The position numbers and the translations under genes are program-made. This document shows positions 16,515-24,286 of a DNA stretch of 64,000 nt, piece after piece (position 1 is the first letter of the stretch; each line of letters starts with the position of its first letter). Below the pieces are notes generated by a model. It did not search any database, had not been told where the DNA came from, and was given only the letters and a program-made list of their open reading frames with translations. Source of the DNA: Streptacidiphilus fuscans. Its GTDB lineage: Bacteria; Actinomycetota; Actinomycetes; Streptomycetales; Streptomycetaceae. The stretch is taken from positions 118,003 to 182,002 of the forward strand of contig NZ_JADPRT010000006.1 of assembly GCF_015690355.1 (NCBI RefSeq), written 5' to 3'.

Positions 16515-17603
16515 ATGCTGGAACACCCCGCGCCCCACCCCGACCTCGACAACGACCCCGGCAACGGCCTCGACCACGGGCTCGACTACGGCCTCCGGCC
16601 CGAAGCCGTGCCGTTCACCGTGATCGGCATCGACTTCGGCGGCACCAAGACCGAGATCGCCCTCGCCGACCCGCACGGCGCCGTCCTGGCCCGCGAACGG
16701 ATTCCCACCCTGGCCGACCGCGGGCCCGAACAGGCGCTCGCCCGCGCCGGAGAGGCCGCCGCTCGCCTGGTCCGCACCTCGCGGGAGAGCTTCGGCGCGC
16801 CGGTCGCCGCCCACGCGGCCGTCGCGCCGGGCATCGTCCAGGCCGACCGGATCCTGCTCACGCCAAACCTGCCCGGCTGGGAGCGGATCGCTCTCGCCTC
16901 CCGACTGGCCGAGGAGTTGAAGGCCGACTCGGTCTCCGTCGCCAACGACGTCCGGGCCGGGGCCCTGGCCGAGCTGCGGTTCGGCGCGCTCCGGGACGCG
17001 GACCCGGGCGTCTACGTGAGCCTGGGCACCGGCATCGCCGCCGCGTTGACCGTCGGCGGACGCGTCCTCGCGGGCGCACACCACGCCGCGGGCGAGATCG
17101 GCTACATGAACCCCGGTGACTCCCCCGCCGACGCCGTCGCCGCGGGCCGAGCGCCCCTGGAGGAGGCCGTCGCCGGAAAGGGCCTGGGCGAACGCGCGGC
17201 CGAGCTGCTCGGTCTCCCGGTCACCGCGGAGGAGTTGTTCCGCAGCGAGCTCCCTGCGGCCAGGGAGCTGGTGGACGAGACGCTGACCCTGCTGGCCACC
17301 GCGCTCGCCAACCTCACCGTCTTCGTCGACCCGGAACGGATCGTCCTCGGCGGCGGCATGATGGCCTCCGCAGACGTCATCCTGCCCAGGCTCACCGAGC
17401 TGATCACCGCGGCGACCCCGTTCCCGCCCGAGGTGCGGGCCGCCCGCTTCCTCAAGGACGCCTCGCTGCACGGCGCCGTCGCCCTGGCCCTGGACGGCCT
17501 CGCACCCGGTGCCCCGGCCGCCCTGCCCGCCGTGACCACTCTGCCCGACCTGCCCGACCTGCCCACTCTGCCTGCCACGACGCGTCCCGGAGCGACCCGA
17601 TGA
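16515..17603 (+). CDS. ROK-family sugar kinase
   Basis: A 362-aa predicted ATP-dependent sugar kinase with AAGGA upstream of the ATG. ROK motifs: the phosphate-binding loop VIGIDFGGTKTEIALAD (about residues 36-52), AVAPGIVQADRILLTPNLPGW, the catalytic Asp in VANDVRAGALAEL, SLGTGIAAAL and GAHHAAGEIGYMNPG. The usual GEIGH histidine is Tyr and the CxCGxxGC zinc motif is absent, as in the divergent repressor. A Pro/Leu/Thr-rich tail (TTLPDLPDLPTLPATTRPG) ends the protein. Its stop overlaps the start of the SIS gene. Substrate unknown: the neighbours suggest an amino sugar or fructosamine phosphorylated before isomerisation/deglycation. Confidence 0.87.
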   Translation: MLEHPAPHPDLDNDPGNGLDHGLDYGLRPEAVPFTVIGIDFGGTKTEIALADPHGAVLARERIPTLADRGPEQALARAGEAAARLVRTSRESFGAPVAAHAAVAPGIVQADRILLTPNLPGWERIALASRLAEELKADSVSVANDVRAGALAELRFGALRDADPGVYVSLGTGIAAALTVGGRVLAGAHHAAGEIGYMNPGDSPADAVAAGRAPLEEAVAGKGLGERAAELLGLPVTAEELFRSELPAARELVDETLTLLATALANLTVFVDPERIVLGGGMMASADVILPRLTELITAATPFPPEVRAARFLKDASLHGAVALALDGLAPGAPAALPAVTTLPDLPDLPTLPATTRPGATR

Positions 17604-18682
17604 CCACGACCTCCCCTCAGCCCGCGCTGCTCGGCGTGCAGATGGACACCGAGATGCGCCAGCAGCCGGACGTCCTGGCGGCGTTGGCCGACCGGTTCCC
17701 GGCGCTGACCGCCGAGGTCGCCCGGCTGGCCGCGTCGCTCGGCGGTTCCGGCGGCGGCCCTGGTGGCGGTCCGCTCGGCGTGGCGTTCCTGGCGCGCGGC
17801 TCGTCCGACCACGCCGCGCTGCTCGGCCGCTACGCCGTGGAGCTGCAGACCGGGCTGCCGACCTGCCTGGTCGCCCCGAGCGTCACCACCGCCTACCACC
17901 GAGCGCCTGCGGGCTTCCGCGGCTGGCTGCTGGTGGCCCTGTCCCAGTCCGGCCGCACGCCCGAGATCGTCGACCTCGCCCGCCGCTACACCGCTGCGGG
18001 CGCGGCGGTTGTCGCGGTGACCAATGACGGGGACTCCGACCTGGCCCGCGCCGCCGCGCTGACCGTCGCCCTGGACGCCGGTCCGGAGCGCGCCGTTCCA
18101 GCGACCAAGACCGTCACCGCCCAGATGCTCGCCGTCCTGGCCGTCGCCTCGGGGCTGGGCGGCACGGACGGTCTGACGCATGCTCAGGCCGCCACCCTGC
18201 CCTCGGCCGTCGCCGAGCTGCTGGCCGACTCCGAAGGCCCGGCCGCAGCAGCCGAGTTGGTGGCCCGCCACGACCGGCTGGCCGTCGTGGGGCGCGGCGC
18301 GTGCTACCCGGCCGCGCTGGAGAGCGCGTTGAAGCTCCAGGAGACCACCGGCCTGATGGCGCACGGCTTCTCCACCGCCGACTTCCGCCACGGACCGATC
18401 GCGGTCTGCGGCCCGGACGCCCCCGCCGTGCTGCTGGCCGGCTCCGGCCCGGCCGACGCCGACACCCTCGACGTCCGTAGCGCCCTCGCCGGTCGCGGCG
18501 CGCCGACCGTCCTGGCCGGCACCGCGTCCGACGCGCTGCTGCCCTGGCCCGCCCTCGGCCACCTCGGCGAGTGCCTCACCGCCACCGTCCGCGGCCAGCA
18601 ACTCGCCCTGGCCACCTCCCGCGCCCTCTCCATCGACCCGGACCAGCCCGCGGGGCTGAACAAGGTGACCATGACGTCCTGA
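17600..18682 (+). CDS. Double-SIS sugar-phosphate isomerase/deaminase/deglycase (GlmS C-domain/FrlB-like)
   Basis: A 360-aa protein whose ATG overlaps the kinase stop (ATGA). Two SIS domains are present: ARGSSDHAALLGRYAVE with ALSQSGRTPEIVDLARRY in the first, and VVGRGACYPAALESALKLQE in the second. Residues equivalent to the GlmS isomerase site are kept: Glu in LKLQETTGL, His in DFRHGPIA and a C-terminal Lys in GLNKVTMTS. The family includes glucosamine-6-P deaminases/isomerases and the fructosamine-6-P deglycases FrlB/FraB. It lacks the glutaminase domain, so it degrades rather than makes glucosamine phosphate. With the APC permease and kinase it completes a short catabolic pathway. Confidence 0.87.
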   Translation: MTTTSPQPALLGVQMDTEMRQQPDVLAALADRFPALTAEVARLAASLGGSGGGPGGGPLGVAFLARGSSDHAALLGRYAVELQTGLPTCLVAPSVTTAYHRAPAGFRGWLLVALSQSGRTPEIVDLARRYTAAGAAVVAVTNDGDSDLARAAALTVALDAGPERAVPATKTVTAQMLAVLAVASGLGGTDGLTHAQAATLPSAVAELLADSEGPAAAAELVARHDRLAVVGRGACYPAALESALKLQETTGLMAHGFSTADFRHGPIAVCGPDAPAVLLAGSGPADADTLDVRSALAGRGAPTVLAGTASDALLPWPALGHLGECLTATVRGQQLALATSRALSIDPDQPAGLNKVTMTS

Positions 18683-18732
18683 CTCTTCTTCCGCGCTACC
18701 TTCTGCGCTACGGTCGCGCTACCTTCCGCGGC

Positions 18733-18763
18733 AGCGGGTGGCCGCGCATGCTCGCCACCCGCT
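18733..18763. terminator. Bidirectional terminator between convergent genes
   Basis: AGCGGGTGGC (18733-18742) pairs perfectly with GCCACCCGCT (18754-18763), 11-nt loop, between the SIS gene and the convergent membrane-protein gene. Confidence 0.78.
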
Positions 18764-18776
18764 GACCGTCGAAGCG

Positions 18777-19322
18777 TCACCCGGCCGCCGGGGCGACCAC
18801 CGTGTACCCGATCCCGCCCTGCGCCCGCTTCACCGCCTTGATCTGACGTCGCGCCAGCCAGAGCGGGATCGCGCCGAAGACGCCGAAGGACATGTCGATC
18901 GGCAGCCACCACAACGGCAGCCCGCGCAGCGGGCCGCAGATCAGCGCCAGCGGGATGATCCCGGCACAGGCGATCAGCGCGAACTCCAGCACCCACACGT
19001 TCCGGACGGGATCGCGGAGCGGCCCGACGAACGCGACGGCGATCGTCAGGTGCGCGAAGGCGAGCCAGTCGGTCCCGTAGGCGAGGAACGGATAGGCCTT
19101 CCCGGTCGCGGCCAACCCCTCGTGCACGTGCCGGATCCAGGCGACCTGGGCCGGAAGGTGGGCCGCCACCCCGGCGAGCGGCGAACTCCGGTCCGTGGCC
19201 CACCACAGCAGCCATCGGCTCTCGGTCACCAGCGGAAAGGCCGTCAGCCCGGCGAGCACCAGGCCCGCCATGAACACCACGATCCACACACGTGCGCGCC
19301 TCAGGCGCTCCCCCTCGGTCAT
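18777..19322 (-). CDS. Integral membrane protein, unknown
   Basis: A 181-aa protein with four predicted TM helices: VWIVVFMAGLVLAGLTAFPLV, FLAYGTDWLAFAHLTIAVAFV, VWVLEFALIACAGIIPLALIC and WWLPIDMSFGVFGAIPLWLA. The ATG at 19322 (MTEGERLRRARVW) is chosen, but ATGs at 19331 and 19334 are in frame and none has a strong ribosome-binding site. Family not recognised. It is divergent from an AraC-type regulator with a palindrome between them, so regulation by that protein is likely. Confidence 0.72.
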   Translation of the reverse strand: MTEGERLRRARVWIVVFMAGLVLAGLTAFPLVTESRWLLWWATDRSSPLAGVAAHLPAQVAWIRHVHEGLAATGKAYPFLAYGTDWLAFAHLTIAVAFVGPLRDPVRNVWVLEFALIACAGIIPLALICGPLRGLPLWWLPIDMSFGVFGAIPLWLARRQIKAVKRAQGGIGYTVVAPAAG

Positions 19323-19344
19323 GGCCGCCATCATGGACCTGTTT

Positions 19345-19358
19345 TTGAACGCGTTCAA
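19345..19358. promoter_or_regulatory. Perfect 14-bp palindrome TTGAACGCGTTCAA
   Basis: It sits in the 52-bp gap between the divergent membrane-protein and AraC-type genes, 16 bp before the GTG of the latter. A GATACT hexamer at 19363-19368 could be a -10 for leaderless transcription of the regulator, placing the palindrome in the promoter spacer. Likely operator for both genes. Confidence 0.62.
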
Positions 19359-19374
19359 CTCCGATACTGGAGAC

Positions 19375-20145
19375 GTGTTCACCGTGTACGAGGAGCGCCC
19401 GGCCGAGCGGTTCGCCGGGGCGGTGGTGTGGAGCCGGGTGCGGGAGTCGGCCGCGCCGACGCCGGTGCGGGTACTGCCCGACGGGTGCATGGACCTGCTC
19501 TGGATGGACGGCGAGCTGCTGGTCGCCGGGCCGGACACGGCCGCGCAGATCGTCTCCGGCGCGGCCGGGCAGCACTACACCGGGCTCCGGTTCGCGCCCG
19601 GCCGGGCCGCCGCCGTGCTCGGCGTCGCCGCGTGGGAGCTGCGGGACCAGCGGGTGCCGCTCGCCGCGCTGCGATCGGACCGCCTGGTCCGCGAGTGGAG
19701 CGAGCGCGTCGCGGACGCGGCCGACCGGGGCGTGGTGCTGGAGCTGCTGGCCGCCCAGCTCGCCGAGACCCGTGACCTCGCCGACCCGGTGCCCTCGGGC
19801 GTCCTGCGCGGCCTGCGGCGCGGCCTGGACGTGCCCGGGCTCGCACGCGGGCTGGCGCTGAGCGAACGGCAGTTGCGCCGGCGCTGCCTGGACGTCTTCG
19901 GCTACGGCCCGAAGACGCTCGACCGGGTGCTGCGGCTGGGCCGCGCGCTCGGCCCTGCTCGGGACGGGCTGCCCTTCGCGCAGGTCGCGACCGTCGCCGG
20001 ATACGCGGACCAGGCGCATCTGGCCCGCGAGGTGCGGGCCCTCACGGGCGTGCCGCTGGGCCGCCTGCTGGCCGACGAGGCCGAGCAAGCCGCGCCGGAA
20101 GCCGCGCCGGGGACGACGCGGCCGGGCGGCTCAGGCGGGCAGTGA
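19375..20145 (+). CDS. AraC-family transcriptional regulator
   Basis: A 256-aa protein. The GTG at 19375 (VFTVYEERPAERF) is taken as start because sequence upstream is intergenic and a -10-like GATACT sits 6 bp away (probably leaderless). The N-terminal domain has VRVLPDGCMDLLWMDGELLVAGPD-type sequence (about residues 25-48), the DUF6597-like ligand region of such regulators. The C-terminal AraC helix-turn-helices are LARGLALSERQLRRRCLDVFGYGPKTL and FAQVATVAGYADQAHLAREVRALTG. The 3' end overlaps the convergent VOC gene by 15 bp. Confidence 0.88.
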   Translation: MFTVYEERPAERFAGAVVWSRVRESAAPTPVRVLPDGCMDLLWMDGELLVAGPDTAAQIVSGAAGQHYTGLRFAPGRAAAVLGVAAWELRDQRVPLAALRSDRLVREWSERVADAADRGVVLELLAAQLAETRDLADPVPSGVLRGLRRGLDVPGLARGLALSERQLRRRCLDVFGYGPKTLDRVLRLGRALGPARDGLPFAQVATVAGYADQAHLAREVRALTGVPLGRLLADEAEQAAPEAAPGTTRPGGSGGQ

Positions 20146-20541
20146 GGCGAAGAGGTCGACGCCGTTGCCGTCCGGGTCGTGGACGATCGCGTAGCGCTGG
20201 CCCCAGAAGGCGTCCCACGGGGCCTTGTGGCCGTGATGGCCTGCGGCGACCAACTCCGCGTACACCTTGTCCACCCCGGCGGGTTCGCCGCAGTCGAACG
20301 CCAGGGCCACCCGCGAGCCGCCGGTCGGCGGCTGCCACTGCGGGTCGAAGCTCCGGATCGTCTCGACGGTGTCCCAGGCCAGCCGCAGACCGCTCGGGAG
20401 CACCACGTCGACGTGCGGCTGGGAGTCCGCGTCCGCGGGGATGTCGATCCCGAGCAGGCGGTAGAACGCGAGCGCCGCGGCCATGTCCGTGACGGTGAGG
20501 CCGATCATCGAGAGGGGAGTCTGTGGAGTCTGTGAAGTCAT
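20131..20541 (-). CDS. VOC-superfamily protein (glyoxalase/bleomycin-resistance fold)
   Basis: A 136-aa single-domain protein. Starts MTSQTPQTPLSMIGLTVTDMAAALAFYRLLG, typical of the first beta-alpha-beta unit (about residues 11-30). It ends AIVHDPDGNGVDLFASLPA, the usual VOC end with an Asp-Pro-Asp-Gly-Asn turn. A His (QPHVDV) and the terminal Asp could bind metal, but substrate is not predictable. Convergent with and overlapping the AraC-type regulator gene. AraC-VOC pairs are frequent in actinomycetes. Confidence 0.85.
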   Translation of the reverse strand: MTSQTPQTPLSMIGLTVTDMAAALAFYRLLGIDIPADADSQPHVDVVLPSGLRLAWDTVETIRSFDPQWQPPTGGSRVALAFDCGEPAGVDKVYAELVAAGHHGHKAPWDAFWGQRYAIVHDPDGNGVDLFASLPA

Positions 20542-20617
20542 GCCTTCACGCTAGCCACGGCGGCGCACCCCGGTCTTGAACGAATCGGCCACGTCGCGCT
20601 CCAGCGCGCGAGCCGGT

Positions 20618-21163
20618 TCACCCCGCGCAGGACCGGGTGCGGCTGCGCACCCGCAACGGGCCGAGCAGCCAGAGCAGCGCGAACCAGGCCAGGGCCACCC
20701 CGCCGCCGGTCAGGGCGGTCGTCGCGCCGAGCGCGATGTCGAGGATCAGCACCAGCGCCGAACTGATCGCCAGCGCCAGGAAGACCAGCCCCGCGACCAG
20801 GTACCGGTGCGCGGCGCGGACCAGTTGCTCCCTCACCGGCCGCCCGGCCATCAGCCGGTGCGCCGCGGCGGGCGCGAGCAGCGTTCCCGCCGCACCGACC
20901 GCGAAGGCGAGGGCCAGGCAGTAGACGATCCGCTGCAGGCCCGTGCTGCCCGAGAAGGCCGGGGTCACGCCCAGCGCGAGCAGCGAGGCGAAGAGGAACT
21001 GGATCCCGCACTGCGCGATCCTGACCTCCTGGAGGATCTCGGAGTAGGCGCGGTCGAGCTGCGCCTGCCGCAGCTCCGCCCCCGCCCGCGCGGCGTCGCC
21101 GCTCTCGTGGCCGTCGCGGTCCGGAACGGCGGCGGCAGCGGCAGCGGCAGTCAGGTCGAGCAT
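20618..21163 (-). CDS. DUF6328-type membrane protein
   Basis: A 181-aa protein with AGGAGG 6-7 nt before the ATG at 21163. An N-terminal soluble helix (YSEILQEVRIAQCGIQFLFASLL) leads into the first TM, followed by GLQRIVYCLALAFAVGAAGTLLAPAAAHRL. Two more TM helices are LVAGLVFLALAISSALVLIL and LAWFALLWLLGPL. The LQExR..Q.G.QFLF..LL and AP.A.HR signatures agree with the actinobacterial DUF6328 family as I remember it. Function unknown; monocistronic in appearance. Confidence 0.78.
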   Translation of the reverse strand: MLDLTAAAAAAAVPDRDGHESGDAARAGAELRQAQLDRAYSEILQEVRIAQCGIQFLFASLLALGVTPAFSGSTGLQRIVYCLALAFAVGAAGTLLAPAAAHRLMAGRPVREQLVRAAHRYLVAGLVFLALAISSALVLILDIALGATTALTGGGVALAWFALLWLLGPLRVRSRTRSCAG

Positions 21164-21471
21164 CGCGGATCCTCCTTCGTCGAGGGCCGACCACCCGGCG
21201 CGCTGACGCGCCTTCTCCCTTAGGTGGCAAGGGAGTTGATGACTCGGGCCGACCGTGTCGGATCACCGTAGCCAGGGCGCGGAACGGCGTCCGTGGTCGT
21301 GCGCACAGCGATCGACGGCGGGCGCTGTGCACGCACGGTTCGCCCGCCGTTCACCTTCGGCCCGTGCCGACGCCGTCGCCGACGCCATCGCCGACGCGCC
21401 CGTTTGAGATGGGCCACACCGGCCACCCGGCCCGTTACCCGGGCGGTCGGGCTTCGCTACGCTCCCAGCGC
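21164..21471. other. 308-bp divergent intergenic region with two hairpins
   Basis: CTCCCTT-aggtggc-AAGGGAG (21215-21235) and gcacagcg/cgctgtgc (21303-21310 and 21323-21330) are inverted repeats. A gccgacgc motif is repeated three times near 21367-21397. A TACGCT hexamer about 10 bp upstream of the PucR-type start could be a -10 for a leaderless or near-leaderless mRNA. No gene is seen. Confidence 0.45.
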
Positions 21472-22677
21472 ATGTCAGCCGATTCACGCGTCGTCCTCAC
21501 GGCAGTGGCTGCCCGGGTGATCGACCGGCTTCCCGAGCTCAGCGCCCGGATCGACGAGTTGATCGTGGCCCACGAGGGCGCCTACCAGAGCGGTGGGGCC
21601 GTCCCGCTCACCGTGCTCACCCGCTCCGTCGACGCCAACATGCACTCGATCCTGGAGGCGCTGGCCGGAGCGGCGCGTCCGGAGGACGACGAGCTGGCCT
21701 GCGCCCGCACGACCGGCCGGCACCGCGCCCAGCAGGGCGTGCCGCTGGAGTCCGTGCTGCGCGCGTACCGCCTGGCCACGCAGGTCATCCTGCACGCGAT
21801 GATGGCCGAGGTCCGTGGGCGGCCCTACGACGAACTGGAGGCCTTCCTCGACGTCACCACCGCCGTCACCGAGGTGGTCGACCGCCACTCGCAGGCCGTC
21901 GTCGACGGGTACCGGCGCACCGAGGCCGAGCTGCGGCACCGGGACGCACAGCGTCAACAGGCCATGTTCGACGCGCTGTTGGAGGGCCGCGGCAGCGACT
22001 CGCAGACCGCGGCGGAGGCGCTCGACGCGCTCGGCCTACCGGCGACCGGCCGCTACGCCGTCGTCGTGGCCGCCTTCGACGTGGCGGCCCAGCACACCTT
22101 CAGCGCCGCCCGTGACGCGCTGGCCGCCTACGGCTTCACGGCCGCCTGGCGAAGCCGCAGCGACCGTGAGATCGGGCTGGTGTCACTGGCGGACGGGCCA
22201 CTGTCACGCCTGCTGTCGACGCTCCGCCGCACGCCGCTCGGCCGGGTCGGGGTGTCGGACGCGTTCGACGGCGTCCGGGACGTGCCGGACGCCCACCGCT
22301 GGGCCGAGCTCGCGGCGCGAACGATCCCGCCGGGTGAGGCCGAGGTCGCCTCGATCGCGGAGCGGCTGCCCGAGGCACTGCTGGCGGCCAGCCCGGCGCT
22401 TGCCGAACGCCTCGCCCGGGACACCCTCGGCGGCGTGCTCGACGTCGCCCCGGAGGAGCGGGACCTCCTGCTGCACACCCTGGCCGAGTGGTTCGACCAC
22501 GGCCGCTCGGCGGCGCGCGCCGCACTCGTCCTCTACTGCCATCGCAACACGGTGGTGAACCGCCTGCACCGCATCGAGCACCTCAGCGGCGGCAGTCTGG
22601 ACGACCACCGGTTCCTGCTCCACTGCTATCTCAGCCTGCTGACGCTCCGACCACCACGTCCGAGCGCCGCGGGCTGA
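21472..22677 (+). CDS. PucR/CdaR-family transcriptional regulator
   Basis: A 401-aa regulator from the ATG at 21472 (MSADSRVVLTAV); the longer frame upstream is non-coding in character. The N-terminal half has a helical RsbT-co-antagonist-like region (ARTTGRHRAQQGVPLESVLRAYRLATQVI). The middle has a GGDEF-like CdaR fold (GRYAVVVAAFD). The C-terminus has the PucR helix-turn-helix (LYCHRNTVVNRLHRIEHLSG). Such proteins control purine, amino acid and other catabolic genes. No obvious target neighbour: the next gene is a Ser/Thr kinase. Confidence 0.87.
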   Translation: MSADSRVVLTAVAARVIDRLPELSARIDELIVAHEGAYQSGGAVPLTVLTRSVDANMHSILEALAGAARPEDDELACARTTGRHRAQQGVPLESVLRAYRLATQVILHAMMAEVRGRPYDELEAFLDVTTAVTEVVDRHSQAVVDGYRRTEAELRHRDAQRQQAMFDALLEGRGSDSQTAAEALDALGLPATGRYAVVVAAFDVAAQHTFSAARDALAAYGFTAAWRSRSDREIGLVSLADGPLSRLLSTLRRTPLGRVGVSDAFDGVRDVPDAHRWAELAARTIPPGEAEVASIAERLPEALLAASPALAERLARDTLGGVLDVAPEERDLLLHTLAEWFDHGRSAARAALVLYCHRNTVVNRLHRIEHLSGGSLDDHRFLLHCYLSLLTLRPPRPSAAG

Positions 22678-22794
22678 CGAACTGACGGGCCGACGGTTCG
22701 CGCATCGGCCGACGCGGGCCCGTGCGGAGCACGTTCGGGGGACGTTCAGCGGCAGTCGGCACAGAGCCTTTTCACAGCTTCGGCCCGATATGGG

Positions 22795-22810
22795 TGTGAT
22801 CACTGTCACA
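22795..22810. promoter_or_regulatory. Crp-type site TGTGA-N6-TCACA upstream of the Ser/Thr kinase
   Basis: TGTGATCACTGTCACA has both perfect TGTGA half-sites at the classical 6-bp spacing. It also fits the streptomycete Crp core GTG-N6-GNCAC (GTG-ATCACT-GTCAC). It lies 133 bp upstream of the kinase start at 22943 and 118 bp after the PucR-type gene. Binding is inferred. Confidence 0.65.
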
Positions 22811-22942
22811 GCAGGCCGGATCGCGTCCGTCCTGCCGGTCACGGTTCCGTTACCACGGCATTCACCCTGTAGCGTGATCGCCGCACGGTCGACGCACGCT
22901 GACGCGACGTCCGGGTCGGCAGCGGTTGGAGAGGGCTGAAGC

Positions 22943-24043
22943 ATGGAAGAACGGCGTCGTCTGGGCGGACGGTACGAGCTGGGCGGCCTCCTCGGACGAG
23001 GCGGCATGGCCGAGGTGTACATCGCCCATGACGTCCGGCTCGACCGGACCGTCGCCGTCAAGACCCTGCGCGCGGACATGGCTCACGACGAGACCGGCCT
23101 GGCCCGCTTCCGCCGCGAGGCGCAGTCCACGGCGAGCCTCAACCACCCGGCCATCGTCGCCGTCTACGACACGGACGAGGACCAGTTCAACGGCGCGTCG
23201 ATCCCGTTCATCGTGATGGAGTACGTCGAGGGCTCCACCCTGCTCAAGCTGGCCCAGAGCGGTCGCCGCCTGCTGCCCGAGCGCGCGCTGGAGATGACCG
23301 TCGGCATCCTCCAGGCGCTGGCGTACTCGCACCGCAGCGGCATCATCCACCGCGACATGAAACCGGCCAACGTGATGCTGACCCGCACGGGCCAGGTCAA
23401 GGTGATGGACTTCGGCATCGCCCGTGCCATGGGTGACGCCGGAATGACCATGACGGCGACCTCCGCCGTCATCGGCACCGCCCAGTACCTCTCCCCCGAG
23501 CAGGCACGCGGCGAGCAGGTGGACGTCCGCACCGACCTCTACTCCACCGGTTGCCTCCTCTACGAACTGCTGGCCCTGCGCCCGCCGTTCATCGGCGACT
23601 CCCCGATCTCGGTCGCCTACCAGCACGTCCAGGACCAGCCGCTGCCGCCGTCGACGTTCGACCCGCAGATCCGGCCGGAGATCGACGCCATCGTGCTGAA
23701 GGCGCTGACCAAGGACCGCGAGGCCCGCTACCAGACCGCCGACGAGATGCGCGCCGACATCGAGCGCGTGCTGGGCGGCCAGCCGCTGACCGTCGCCGCC
23801 CCGATGGTCAACACGGTCGCGGCCGGCTCCCGCAACCAGGACTTCGGCGCCCCGCAGGGGGCCTCGCGGCCGGCGGCTGCGGCTCCGTCCCCCGCCACGA
23901 CGTACGGCACCTCGCGGCCCCGCGCCGCCGCGTCCGCGTCCGGCGGGGGGAAGGACCAGCGGCGGGCGTACGCGCTGATCGCGCTGCTGGGGGGCGTGGT
24001 GTTGCTGGTCTCGTGCCTCGCAACGCAGGCGTTGATGAGCTGA
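22943..24043 (+). CDS. Ser/Thr protein kinase (PknB type) without PASTA domains
   Basis: A 366-aa membrane-anchored Hanks-type kinase. Kinase motifs: LLGRGGMAEVYIA (glycine loop, 15-27), VAVKTL (Lys about 40), HRDMKPANV (catalytic loop from 136), DFGIA (from 156), GTAQYLSPEQARGE and DLYSTGCLLYELL. A Pro/Ala/Ser-rich juxtamembrane linker leads to one TM helix (ALIALLGGVVLLVSCLATQAL) at the very C-terminus. Only a few residues are left outside, so unlike PknB it has no PASTA or other sensor domain. It may be tuned by Crp through the site at 22795 (inference). Confidence 0.94.
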   Translation: MEERRRLGGRYELGGLLGRGGMAEVYIAHDVRLDRTVAVKTLRADMAHDETGLARFRREAQSTASLNHPAIVAVYDTDEDQFNGASIPFIVMEYVEGSTLLKLAQSGRRLLPERALEMTVGILQALAYSHRSGIIHRDMKPANVMLTRTGQVKVMDFGIARAMGDAGMTMTATSAVIGTAQYLSPEQARGEQVDVRTDLYSTGCLLYELLALRPPFIGDSPISVAYQHVQDQPLPPSTFDPQIRPEIDAIVLKALTKDREARYQTADEMRADIERVLGGQPLTVAAPMVNTVAAGSRNQDFGAPQGASRPAAAAPSPATTYGTSRPRAAASASGGGKDQRRAYALIALLGGVVLLVSCLATQALMS

Positions 24044-24051
24044 CTTCGGTC

Positions 24052-24113
24052 GTTGCACTACCTAGGGGCCCGGGGCTCTGCTGATGTGCGGCTCCGCCGC
24101 GTGGGCGCGACCA
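24052..24113. repeat. Copy of the Streptomyces intergenic GC repeat (partial)
   Basis: It starts gttgcactaccta like the inverted repeat downstream, and continues with the element gcggctccgccgcgtgggcg followed by cgacca, a sequence I recognise as dispersed in many Streptomyces chromosomes. It begins 9 bp after the kinase stop. Confidence 0.65.
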
Positions 24114-24138
24114 GGTGGTGCTGTCGCTCCCGCAGGTA

Positions 24139-24267
24139 GTTGCACTACCTCAGGGGCGCGGGGAACTGCGCGACAAGCCACCCTGGGACGTAAAGCACCT
24201 AACGCGCAGGGCCATCCACACAGGGTGGTTGGCCGCGCAGCTCCCCGCGCCCCTGAGGTAGTGCAAC
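24139..24267. repeat. Large inverted repeat of the dispersed Streptomyces GC element
   Basis: Left arm 24139-24185 and right arm 24221-24267 are 47 nt each and pair with about four mismatches; the loop is 35 nt. Both arms carry gttgcactacctcaggggcg and the cgcggggaactgcgcg core. The left arm is preceded by a nested stem AGGTAGT-tgc-ACTACCT (24134-24150). It lies between the convergent kinase and DUF1275 genes, so it may act as a bidirectional terminator. It also looks like a palindromic mobile or REP-type unit. Confidence 0.8.
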
Positions 24268-24286
24268 TGCGCCCCTGACGTTGGGG

